Assembly: GCA_963787185.1 (NCBI GenBank)
Contig: CAWBCC010000017.1
Coordinates: 62,001-126,000 of the forward strand
Direction: 5' to 3'
Origin: JAJXZP01 sp963787185
GTDB lineage: Bacteria > Spirochaetota > Spirochaetia > Treponematales > Rectinemataceae
Length of the DNA: 64,000 nt
Positions within the stretch are counted from its first letter, which is position 1. Each line of letters begins with the position of its first letter. Below are positions 1-7,273 of the stretch, in pieces. The translations under genes were made by a program, and so were the position numbers. Below the pieces are notes generated by a model that had not been told where the DNA came from, ran no database searches, and was given only the letters and a program-made list of their open reading frames with translations.

Positions 1-539
1 GAGAGGCCGACGCGGCTCTGGAGCAGGCTCGAGAGCTCCCGCCCGCGCTTTTCGTCGCGGTTGACCAGGGTGAGGTGCGAGGCTCCGGCCAGACCGACCT
101 CGACGCCGATGGCCCGCGCGGCGCCGCCCGAGCCGAACATGACGACCCGCTTCCTCGCGGGATCGAGGCGGGACTCCAGAGCCTTGAGGAAGCCCTTGCC
201 GTCGGTATTCTCGCCGATGAGCTCTTTCCCCCTGCGCACGACGCAGTTCACCGCACCCATGAGCTCGGCCGACTTGCCGAGCCCGTCGAGGTACGGGATG
301 ACGGCGACTTTGTGGGGGATCGTGCAGTTGAATCCGGCGAATCCCATCGCCCGCGCACCCCGCACCGCCTCCGCGAGATCGGCGGGGTCCACTTCGATGG
401 TGAGATAGCGCCAATCGAGCCCGAGACGGCGGAAGGCCGCCTCGACCATGGGCTGGGTCGGATTCTCGGCCACCGGCTTGCCGAAGACGGCGACGAGCTC
501 CTGCTTGAAGTTAGGCGATCCCCTCTCATTCTGCTTCAT
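1..539 (-). CDS. aroE: Shikimate dehydrogenase, C-terminus cut by window edge
   Basis: Reduces 3-dehydroshikimate to shikimate with NADPH in aromatic amino-acid synthesis. About 179 N-terminal residues are visible and the frame runs open off the left edge (family length is about 270-290). Diagnostic blocks appear in the right order: substrate-site GFNCTIPHK near residue 63, GAVNCVV near 87, GENTDGKGF near 101, and the nucleotide-binding glycine loop MFGSGGAARA near 126. The conserved lysine of the TIPHK block and the Asp of NTDG, which act on the substrate, are both present. The ATG at 537-539 is preceded by a weak purine tract (GGGAAAGG). Confident family call; the C-terminal half cannot be judged. 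Confidence 0.9.
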   Translation of the reverse strand, partial: MKQNERGSPNFKQELVAVFGKPVAENPTQPMVEAAFRRLGLDWRYLTIEVDPADLAEAVRGARAMGFAGFNCTIPHKVAVIPYLDGLGKSAELMGAVNCVVRRGKELIGENTDGKGFLKALESRLDPARKRVVMFGSGGAARAIGVEVGLAGASHLTLVNRDEKRGRELSSLLQSRVGL

Positions 540-598
540 GTCGAGCCCTTTCCCGCCCGTCGCCGGACGGCGTAGCGCGGCGTCCATGCATCCGTTCG

Positions 599-982
599 CT
601 ATTCGCTGTGATTATCATAGGGCATCGCGTGGAGGGTCTTCGGCGGGCGCGGCGAGCGATGTCTGAGCGTGATGATACCCCGCGCTGCAAATTCCGACAA
701 GGTCGCCGGGCGAGGGATCCTTCCATCGGCGACAGCCGCCGATGGGATCGACGTTAGACGCCCGGCTGGATGCGTCGGGTGAGCGAGGACCAGTTCCATA
801 TCGGGCCGCCCCGGCGGCATGACCGTCAGCCAGCGCATGCCGTTGTCCATGCAGATCTCGGTGACCGAAGCATCGCCGTTCGCGAGCAGTTCCTTCGCCC
901 GCTCGATCCTCATACGGGTCAGATAGCGGTGCGGTGTCTCGAAGAATGCGGCGCTGGAGCCGCTCACTCCGCATGGCTTCAA
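599..982 (-). pseudogene. AraC-type HTH fragment fused in frame to a VOC/glyoxalase fragment
   Basis: One 127-codon frame joins two unrelated pieces. The first third matches the AraC C-terminal helix-turn-helix (ETPHRYLTRMRIERAKELL, then SVTEIC). Exactly where the second HTH should continue, the text switches to MDNGMRWLTVMPPGRPD, followed by MELVL, which is the core of a vicinal-oxygen-chelate (glyoxalase-like) protein. After about residue 62 similarity stops. AraC regulators and VOC genes are commonly adjacent, so the simplest history is a deletion that fused the two neighbours and removed most of both. No credible start or ribosome site is seen. A real chimeric protein is possible but unlikely. 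Confidence 0.6.
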
Positions 983-1104
983 TATCGCCCAATATCCTTA
1001 GGCGGCCAAGCGCCTGGAACCCGACGTGCATGCCGGCGAAGCGATCGCTATCCGGCGGAACGGGAGCGCCCTCCACGGGCGTGTAGTCCCGAAAAGCCGG
1101 GAAA

Positions 1105-1665
1105 CTACAGGCTGAATCCCCGGTACCGCATATATAGGAAGAGCGCGGCGGTCATGAGGGCGTGACCGTAGTCCTCCGCGCCTACCATATCGATGGCCTC
1201 CCGCTCGGGCACGAGGCTGACCTCGATCTCCTCGTGCTCGTCGAGATTCTGCTCCCGGACGAAGCGGCAGCCCTCCGCCACGAAGGCGTGGAAGGTGTTG
1301 GTCATGAAGGCCGGATTGGGGGAGAGGAGGCCGAGGGGGACGATGAACTCGGCCTTGTAGCCGGTCTCCTCGGTCAGTTCGCGATCGACGGCCAGGGCGG
1401 GGTCCTCGCCCTTCTCGACCGTGCCGCCCGGAAACTCCAGGCAGAGCCTTCCTGTGCCGTGGCGATACTGGCGGATCATGACGATCATTCGCCCCGCGGC
1501 CGTGTCGACCACGGGGATTACGCCGGCCCAGTCGAGCGAATTGAGGAGATAGAAAGTGCCTCGCTTGCCGTCCTCCGACTCGCGGTCGCTCGACGATACG
1601 TTGAATATTCTGTAGTCCGCCATGGCGCGCGCGGCCACTTCCTTCCAGCATCCGGCTTTGCCCAT
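1105..1665 (-). CDS. NUDIX hydrolase, ADP-ribose pyrophosphatase type
   Basis: Probably hydrolyses a nucleoside diphosphate linked to another moiety (ADP-ribose or a nucleotide sugar) using Mg2+. A perfect Nudix box GX5EX7REUXEEXGU lies at about residues 80-102 (GTVEKGEDPALAVD then RELTEETGY). The N-terminal part with FYLLNSLDWAGVIPVV and MIVMIRQYRHG is typical of the ADP-ribose pyrophosphatase branch, which makes domain-swapped dimers. Length of 186 aa is usual. The start is uncertain: ATG at 1665 has no clear Shine-Dalgarno, and a second ATG at 1623 (MADYRIFN) would also leave the whole domain. It stands alone between a decayed locus and the repeat-rich intergenic zone. Confidence 0.85.
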   Translation of the reverse strand: MGKAGCWKEVAARAMADYRIFNVSSSDRESEDGKRGTFYLLNSLDWAGVIPVVDTAAGRMIVMIRQYRHGTGRLCLEFPGGTVEKGEDPALAVDRELTEETGYKAEFIVPLGLLSPNPAFMTNTFHAFVAEGCRFVREQNLDEHEEIEVSLVPEREAIDMVGAEDYGHALMTAALFLYMRYRGFSL

Positions 1666-1718
1666 GGGCCGATCTTAGCGTATCGGTGGGGGTCCTGCCA
1701 TAACCGGTGGGGGGTCCT

Positions 1719-1767
1719 GTCATCGTAGAAAGAGGCCTCGGCAAGCTCGGTCCCTTTCCACGATGCC
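1719..1767 (+). repeat. REP/MITE-like hairpin, copy 1
   Basis: A 49-bp palindrome whose arms read CATCGTAGAAAGA and TCCCTTTCCACGATG around a CTCGGCAAGCTCGG centre. It aligns nearly base for base with the reverse complement of 2254-2302, and the match continues outward into TGGGGGGTCCTG on one side and GATGCCACCC on the other, giving about 65 bp of shared sequence. Confidence 0.75.
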
Positions 1768-1980
1768 ACCCCCGTCCACCGCTTTTGACACGACTCCCAC
1801 CGGATGGCGGGTGTCGAATATGAGTGCTTCGGAATGTGCACCCCAATCCGGCATTTTTGAAACCAGCTATTGCCAAATGCCTCGATATGCGTCCCGGGGC
1901 ACTTTTGGGAGAAGAGGCGACTGCGGTTAAGTCTGCGAGGCAGTCGCAATATCGCATAAAGGGAAAGGGCCGAATCTCGG

Positions 1981-2082
1981 TACTGACCCGGCAATAAAAA
2001 AGTTGACGCGAGCATCGAAAAATGACCGCCCGGCTAAGTCCTTTTTCGATGCGATGACAGCTTTTCAATTGCCGGGTCAGTA
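1981..2082. repeat. Long imperfect palindrome with nested arms
   Basis: The outer arms are a perfect 15-bp inverted repeat, TACTGACCCGGCAAT at 1981-1995 and its complement at 2068-2082. Inside lies a perfect 11-bp pair, GCATCGAAAAA at 2012-2022 and TTTTTCGATGC at 2042-2052. The bases between the two pairs are also largely complementary, so one strand could fold into a stem of roughly 40 bp with a 19-nt loop. Not part of the 1719/2254 repeat family. Could be a small non-autonomous mobile element. Confidence 0.7.
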
Positions 2083-2253
2083 ATATCGGCTCCTGTGAAT
2101 ATATTCGTGTTTTCCCGATCGTATAGAAATTGTCAGTTCCGGGAATTTCCCAAACAATCTGATGTAGGGTCTGCACGAGGCTTTTCCCAAGATTTGAGGG
2201 TGGAGGTCCTGCCATGGCTGGCGGCAGTCCCAATCATGGCAGGTGGGATGGGT

Positions 2254-2302
2254 GGCATCGGGAAAGGGGGCCGAGCCTGCCGAGGTCCCCTTTCCCGATG
2301 CC
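2254..2302 (-). repeat. REP/MITE-like hairpin, copy 2 (inverted)
   Basis: Perfect 16-bp arms GGCATCGGGAAAGGGG (2254-2269) and CCCCTTTCCCGATGCC (2287-2302) around a 17-nt loop. It is the same element as 1719-1767 in reverse orientation. It lies about 60 bp past the stop of the flavodoxin-fold gene and could also help end that transcript. Confidence 0.75.
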
Positions 2303-2361
2303 AGGACCCCCCACAGGCTATGACAGAACTGCCGCGGGATGGGCCGGCGCATCCCCTATGC

Positions 2362-3738
2362 CTAGGAGGCGGCGACTATCCGTTTGTGGCCTTCGACCAT
2401 TTTCGACTTCATCATGCCCTTGAGGGCGAGTTTTGCGGCGGGGATGGCGAGGACCGGGCCGAGGAGTGCGCTCATCGCGCGCGCGAGGCGATGGCGGTGC
2501 GGGAAATCGTAGATGCCGTGCCGCTTATAGTAGCGGTGATCGGCGCGGAAGATCGTGCGCATGCCTCCGAATACGTCGTCGCGGAAAATTTTGAAGCCGG
2601 CGTAGCCGAGAAAACTTCGCGATCGGATGTAGCCCTTGGCCGCGTCGTCCGCGACGCGGGAGGCGAGCGCCTCGAGCGCTCCCGCGGTCGCGTCGTCGTC
2701 GGCCTCGTCCGTGACGATGCCGGCCGGATTGGCCTGCATCACGTCGGGGTAGGCCTCGAGCACCTGACGCAGGTTGGCGTTGCCGGCGAGCGGGCCGGAT
2801 ACGAGGAAGGCCATCTGCTTGCCGGCATAGGTCGGGATGTGGGTGTTGTAGAAGCTGCGATCGAAGTAGGTCTTCCAGAGCGAGGACAGCGCGCGGTCCC
2901 GCATCTCCCCGGCGAAGACGAGGATGTCCGCCGGCTTGATCTTCGTCTCGTAGAAATCGCGGAACCCGTCCTTGCCGGTCCAGGCGCACTCGTTGTCGAA
3001 ACCGCAGTTGCAGCAGCCGAGGCAGCCACCCTTGATGTCGAGGTCGGCGAGCTGGAGGATCTCGAGCGGGCCTTCGCAGGAATCGGCGAAATAGCGGACC
3101 ATGCCGTCCAGGCTCGAGCCCGGAACGAGTCGGTCCGCGAGGAGCAGCGTTTTCTTCGAGCCCAGACTCACTCTACCGGCAGGCTTGCCGCCCCGGAATG
3201 GCGCCGGCGTGGGAGGCAGGGGAGCGAAGCTCCGGGGCAGGACCCGCCGTTCGTCGACTGCGGCGAAAAAGCCTTCGAAGAACGCGGAAAGCCGGATGCG
3301 CTCCGACTCTTTTCTGAGATCGTCCATGTGCGCAGGGAAACCGTCGTAATGGGACATGCCGAGGTCCTCGGCCGCCGCGCGCAGGTAATTGAGCGCCGTA
3401 TGGTCGAAAAAGTGGATGGAGGTGACGATGGCCGCGGAGTATTTTCCGCGGAAGGTCTCCTCGGCACCGCGTTCGTGGATGAGCTCGATGAAGCGCTTGA
3501 ACTGCGCGGGCACGAGCAGGTGGTAGACGGGACTGCACCAGATCACGACATCGGCAGCGCGCACGAGATCCATCGCCTCGTCGAATTTCCTCCTGTCGCG
3601 TTCCAGGGCGCCGACCGAAAGACCGGCGTGGATATAACCGAATTCCCGGTCGGGGTGCCTCTTGGCTATGAAGCGGACCGACTGGAGGGTGACACTGTCT
3701 TCGCCTTTGGGGCTGCCGGAAAGAACCAGAATTTTCAT
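2362..3738 (-). CDS. NAD(P)H-dependent oxidoreductase with two flavodoxin-like domains
   Basis: Likely a cytosolic FMN reductase or iron-sulfur-flavoprotein-like electron carrier. Domain 1 (about residues 1-175) starts with the phosphate-binding MKILVLSGSPKGEDSVTLQ and contains WCSPVYHLLVPAQFKRFIE. Domain 2 (about 195-350) repeats the fold with AGEMRDRALSSLWKTYFDRS and carries a cysteine cluster GCLGCCNCGFDNEC near residues 235-250, as in NADPH-dependent FMN reductases that bind Fe-S or react with thiols. About 100 further C-terminal residues are basic and partly hydrophobic. The start ATG overlaps the TetR stop by 4 nt, so the pair is translationally coupled and the TetR protein probably controls it. 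Confidence 0.85.
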   Translation of the reverse strand: MKILVLSGSPKGEDSVTLQSVRFIAKRHPDREFGYIHAGLSVGALERDRRKFDEAMDLVRAADVVIWCSPVYHLLVPAQFKRFIELIHERGAEETFRGKYSAAIVTSIHFFDHTALNYLRAAAEDLGMSHYDGFPAHMDDLRKESERIRLSAFFEGFFAAVDERRVLPRSFAPLPPTPAPFRGGKPAGRVSLGSKKTLLLADRLVPGSSLDGMVRYFADSCEGPLEILQLADLDIKGGCLGCCNCGFDNECAWTGKDGFRDFYETKIKPADILVFAGEMRDRALSSLWKTYFDRSFYNTHIPTYAGKQMAFLVSGPLAGNANLRQVLEAYPDVMQANPAGIVTDEADDDATAGALEALASRVADDAAKGYIRSRSFLGYAGFKIFRDDVFGGMRTIFRADHRYYKRHGIYDFPHRHRLARAMSALLGPVLAIPAAKLALKGMMKSKMVEGHKRIVAAS

Positions 3739-4409
3739 GTTCGCTCCTTGTGTTTCTTTTTCGCGGGTTCGAAGGGAGTGCTCGAAAGCGCGGCGCCGAG
3801 GAACTCGAGCGCCCCGCTCAGGAAGGACTCGCGCTCGAGCGGAAACCCGCCCGGCTTGAAGGCATCTATCCGTTTGACCGTCTCGACCAGGCCGACCGAG
3901 AGGCTCATGACGAGGAGGGCCGTCGGGAAGGGGGCCAGGTCGGAACGCACCGAGCCGTCGCGGATACCATCCTCGATGGCGGACTGGAGAAACGAGAAAT
4001 TGCGGTCGCCGGCCCGGGCGATACGGGACACGACCTCCGCCGGCGCCGCCGAGCTGTCCATGGAGCGGGCCCTCTGCATTATCGCGAACAGGGGACCGTG
4101 ATCTCTCTGGAAGGCGAAGAAAGCCTCGCCGCAGGCCTTCGCGCGCGCCAGTCCGGTGCCCGCCCGGGCGAGGAATTCCTCGGTGAGGAGGTTGAGCAGC
4201 GTCTGCCCGCGAAACGTAAGCTCGGCGACGAGCGCCTCTTTGCTCGCGAAGTACTGGTATACCGTTCGCTTGGTGAACCCGGCCTCCGCGGCGACCGCGT
4301 CCATGCTCGTCCCTTCGATTCCCTGTACGGCGAACAGTTTTTCCGCCGCATCGAGCATGCGGTTTCGGCGCTGGTCCTGTTCTTCGATCTTCCGTTCGAC
4401 GGAACCCAT
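3735..4409 (-). CDS. TetR/AcrR-family transcriptional regulator
   Basis: A one-component repressor of about 224 aa. The N-terminal HTH is clear: RMLDAAEKLFAVQGIEGTSM, then DAVAAEAGFTKRTVYQYF and KEALVAEL. The ligand domain is of no recognisable specificity. ATG at 4409 is chosen because GGGAG lies 6 nt upstream and because longer starts fall inside the operator-like repeats at 4432-4470. The gene overlaps the downstream two-domain flavoprotein gene by 4 nt. Self-regulation with control of that reductase is the natural reading. Confidence 0.9.
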   Translation of the reverse strand: MGSVERKIEEQDQRRNRMLDAAEKLFAVQGIEGTSMDAVAAEAGFTKRTVYQYFASKEALVAELTFRGQTLLNLLTEEFLARAGTGLARAKACGEAFFAFQRDHGPLFAIMQRARSMDSSAAPAEVVSRIARAGDRNFSFLQSAIEDGIRDGSVRSDLAPFPTALLVMSLSVGLVETVKRIDAFKPGGFPLERESFLSGALEFLGAALSSTPFEPAKKKHKERT

Positions 4410-4431
4410 GAATGCTCCCGGGTATAGCGAT

Positions 4432-4470
4432 AGTATACTTGTAATGTACAAAGTATACTTGCAGTATACT
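4432..4470. promoter_or_regulatory. Triple AGTATACT operator array of the TetR gene
   Basis: The palindromic octamer AGTATACT occurs three times, at 4432-4439, 4452-4459 and 4463-4470, with starts 20 and 11 bp apart (two helical turns and one). It lies 23-61 bp upstream of the TetR start in an AT-rich patch, which suits an autorepressor operator overlapping the promoter. Confidence 0.7.
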
Positions 4471-4597
4471 ATCCGAGAATTAGGATGTCAAGAGTGGGTG
4501 CGCCTGTAGACACATTTGTAATGGAAGTTTTGTCGGCACCGATCCGGCCGCCGAGGTGATGCTACCCGGCTCGGCGGTCGAACGGACCAATGAGGGC

Positions 4598-7246
4598 TCA
4601 GGGTGCCTTGTCGGGCGGAGCGCTCCGTGAACCGGATGAAATCAGGGAAAAAAGCGAGGTCAGGGTCGACAGTGCCTCGGCGGCGGCGGCCCGACTCTCC
4701 ACCGGGATTTTCAGCCAGGTTGCTCCGGTTTCAGGGTCGGTTTCCGAAAGGGCCTCGACGATAGCCTTGGCGCCGCCCGGGGCGGCGAGGCTCCGCGAAA
4801 GGTCCGCGAGGAAGGAGACGCCCCGCGCCACAAGCTCGCCAGGATCGGGCACGGTGTCTTTTCGAAGGTGGGAGCCTGGAGCCGGCGGAACGATATCGTT
4901 CGACGCGACTTCAACTGCATCGTCGTCGAGGATTTCCGCTTCGCTTCCGGCGAGCTCCTTGCTTTCTTTTTCCTCCTCGGCCCTCTCCGGTACGGGAGCC
5001 GGCGCCTTTTCGGAGTCGGTCGCGACGACGATCTCTTCGACGGCGTTCATGAATCGGCGGTGCTTGTCGTCGCCCATGAATATGGAATCGTCGCCGGAAT
5101 CGAGGATGCCGCGCGCGAGGTCGGACTTGAACCCGATGAGATCGAGCATGCGACTTTCGATCGTATCGACCGAAATGAGGTTGATGATGGTCACGTTCCT
5201 CTTCTGACCGATCCGATGGATGCGTCCGATCCGCTGCTCGAGGACGGCCGGATTCCAGGGAAGGTCCAGGTTGACCAGGATGGACGCGGATTGGAGGTTG
5301 AGTCCGACGCTTCCGGCGTCGGTGGAAAGGAACACTCGGCATTCGGGCAGATTGTTGAAGGAATCGAAAAGTTCCTTGCGTTCGGCGCTCGGCACGCCGC
5401 CGTGCAGGGAGCGGTAACCGATGCCGCGCGCCTCGAGCTCCCTCGCGACCAGGCGCGTCATGCGTTCCCATTGGCTGAACACGACGACCTTCTGATCGGG
5501 ATCGCCGAGGCTTTCCTCGAGGATGCCCATGAGCTCGCCTATCTTGGTGTCGTGCCGATGATCGTCGTCCTGGTCGAGTATGTAGGTGCTGTCGCAGACC
5601 ATGCGCATCTCGTTGAGCAGGATGAGGAGCCTCTGACGCTCCTGTTCGGTCAGGAACCCCTTCCTGCGCCATCTATTCACGAGCAGCGAGGCGAGCTCGT
5701 TGAACTCGTCGTGGATGCCGCGCTGCTTTTCCGTCATGGAAACGAAAATGCGCTTGTCTATGCGTTCCGGGAGGTCGTCGAGGACCTCGCTCTTCCTGCG
5801 GCGGATAGTTATGTCCGCGAGAGCCGCCCCGATGTTGCCCAATCCCCGATATCCTATGAGCTTCCCGGTCTCGTCCTTGACCTGGTGATCGGCGAGGAAG
5901 CGCCAGAAGGGTCCGAGCTTGTACGGGTCGATGAACGATACGATCGAATAGAGCTCCTCGAGATTGTTCTCGAGAGGCGTGCCCGTGAGGACGAGAGCGA
6001 AGGGGGATTCGATCCGCTTGACTGTCTGGGCGATTCGCGTTTTCCAGTTCTTGATCCGCTGGGCCTCGTCGAGGATGACGAGATCCGGAGCCATCCGCGC
6101 GATGGCTTCGAGATCGTGAGCCAGCGCATGATATGAGACGATCTTGAAAAAGCCCTCCTCGCGGTACTGTTTGGCGCGAGTCTGGGGTTGGCCTTCGATG
6201 ACGCGCGCGCTCGAGTCGGTGAATCTCGCGATCTCCGATCGCCACTGGTATTTCAGCGATGTCGGGCAGACGACGAGCACTCGCTCTATTCCCGCCGTGA
6301 GCCTGAGAAGCTCGGCGGTTCCGATCGCCTGTATGGTTTTGCCCAGCCCCATTTCATCGGCGATGAGCGAGCGGCCCGCCGCCGCGGCGAAGAGTATGCC
6401 GCGACGCTGGTAAGGGTAGAGCCGCGTCTTGAGAAGTCCCTCCGTCGATTCGGGGGCGACGAACTCCGTCTCGATGCGCCTCCTCCGCCTGTCCTCCTCG
6501 CGCCCGGCCAGGACAAAGGCGAGCGCATCATCGTAACAGCGGAATTCCTCGTCGATCGCGGCGGCGCGGGTCAAGAAAGTTTCGAAACGCGCCCTCGATT
6601 CGTCCTTGAGGACGAGATCCTCGTCGAAGTACTCCCGGCCGAGCGCCGTGAAGGCATCGACGTTCTCGGTCCCGACCCGCAGGCGCACGCGGCGCGTCTC
6701 GTCGTAGTGGAGATACACGGAAGAATACGGCGGCAGGTATCCTTCCCTGAAAGCCTTCTTCGCCCCCCGTTTGCGCGATACGGTCGCGATCACGGCCTCG
6801 ATGTGCTTGCAGGTCCCCAGGCGATTGGTCCTGAAATCGAGGCAATCGCAGTAATTGAGCCCGCCTTCGCCGTCTCGGCCGCCGTTTCGGAGCGCGACCT
6901 TGTAGCTTCTCCCCGATGCGGGATTATGCACGGAATAGTCGCCGAAAATCGGATGAATCCCATCCAGTCTCCGTATCTCGAAGGATTGCGGCGGAACGTA
7001 CTGCTTCCTCAGTGCCTTCTGCCAGGCTTCGAAGCCGAGCGAATCGGGCTTGCGCTGGTAGGGAACGGCCTCACTTTTCACGGCCGCTTTCGATTTCTTC
7101 CCGGCGGGACGGCTACTTCCGGCAGGTCCGGCGGACGATGATCGAGTGCTCATGGTGCGGGCATTATCCGTCAAGGATGGTGTTTCGTCAAAGGTCTGGA
7201 GAAGATCGAAGGTCGGTCTCTCCGGATCGCCGGGCAGGGACATCAA
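4598..7246 (-). CDS. SWI2/SNF2-family helicase with SWIM zinc finger
   Basis: ATP-driven DNA or nucleoprotein remodeller. A SWIM zinc motif (CDCLDF...GTCKHIEAV) sits near residues 133-155. Helicase motifs follow: Walker A IADEMGLGKTIQAIG near 296, DEAQRIKNW near 390, LTGTPLENNLEELYS near 415, then the C-terminal half with VVVFSQWERM, STDAGSVGLNLQ and EQRIGRIHRIGQ. A 140-residue acidic, Ala/Glu-rich tail follows. The beginning is ambiguous: TTG/ATG near 7246 or ATG at 7156 (MSTRSSSAG), neither with a strong ribosome site. The helicase-PLD gene ends only 27 nt upstream on the same strand, so the two may once have formed an operon. Confidence 0.9.
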   Translation of the reverse strand: MMSLPGDPERPTFDLLQTFDETPSLTDNARTMSTRSSSAGPAGSSRPAGKKSKAAVKSEAVPYQRKPDSLGFEAWQKALRKQYVPPQSFEIRRLDGIHPIFGDYSVHNPASGRSYKVALRNGGRDGEGGLNYCDCLDFRTNRLGTCKHIEAVIATVSRKRGAKKAFREGYLPPYSSVYLHYDETRRVRLRVGTENVDAFTALGREYFDEDLVLKDESRARFETFLTRAAAIDEEFRCYDDALAFVLAGREEDRRRRRIETEFVAPESTEGLLKTRLYPYQRRGILFAAAAGRSLIADEMGLGKTIQAIGTAELLRLTAGIERVLVVCPTSLKYQWRSEIARFTDSSARVIEGQPQTRAKQYREEGFFKIVSYHALAHDLEAIARMAPDLVILDEAQRIKNWKTRIAQTVKRIESPFALVLTGTPLENNLEELYSIVSFIDPYKLGPFWRFLADHQVKDETGKLIGYRGLGNIGAALADITIRRRKSEVLDDLPERIDKRIFVSMTEKQRGIHDEFNELASLLVNRWRRKGFLTEQERQRLLILLNEMRMVCDSTYILDQDDDHRHDTKIGELMGILEESLGDPDQKVVVFSQWERMTRLVARELEARGIGYRSLHGGVPSAERKELFDSFNNLPECRVFLSTDAGSVGLNLQSASILVNLDLPWNPAVLEQRIGRIHRIGQKRNVTIINLISVDTIESRMLDLIGFKSDLARGILDSGDDSIFMGDDKHRRFMNAVEEIVVATDSEKAPAPVPERAEEEKESKELAGSEAEILDDDAVEVASNDIVPPAPGSHLRKDTVPDPGELVARGVSFLADLSRSLAAPGGAKAIVEALSETDPETGATWLKIPVESRAAAAEALSTLTSLFSLISSGSRSAPPDKAP

Positions 7247-7273
7247 GTCAGGATTCGTCGATGGTGTACTATC

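Larger units (their letters stand above)
1680..2361. other. Gene-free zone built of palindromic repeats
   Basis: No coding signal is supported on either strand in these 680 bases; short open frames here are chance or antisense. It holds two inverted copies of one hairpin (1719-1767 and 2254-2302), a long imperfect palindrome (1981-2082), and four copies of a GGTCCTGNCAT motif (near 1691, 1713, 2208 and inverted at about 2300). Spacer length and motif density are unlike other intergenic regions in the window. Confidence 0.7.

Noticed and set aside
2095..4101. 668-codon plus-strand open frame
   Set aside because: Antisense to the flavoprotein and TetR genes, whose minus-strand products have clear motifs; long mirror frames are common in GC-rich DNA.
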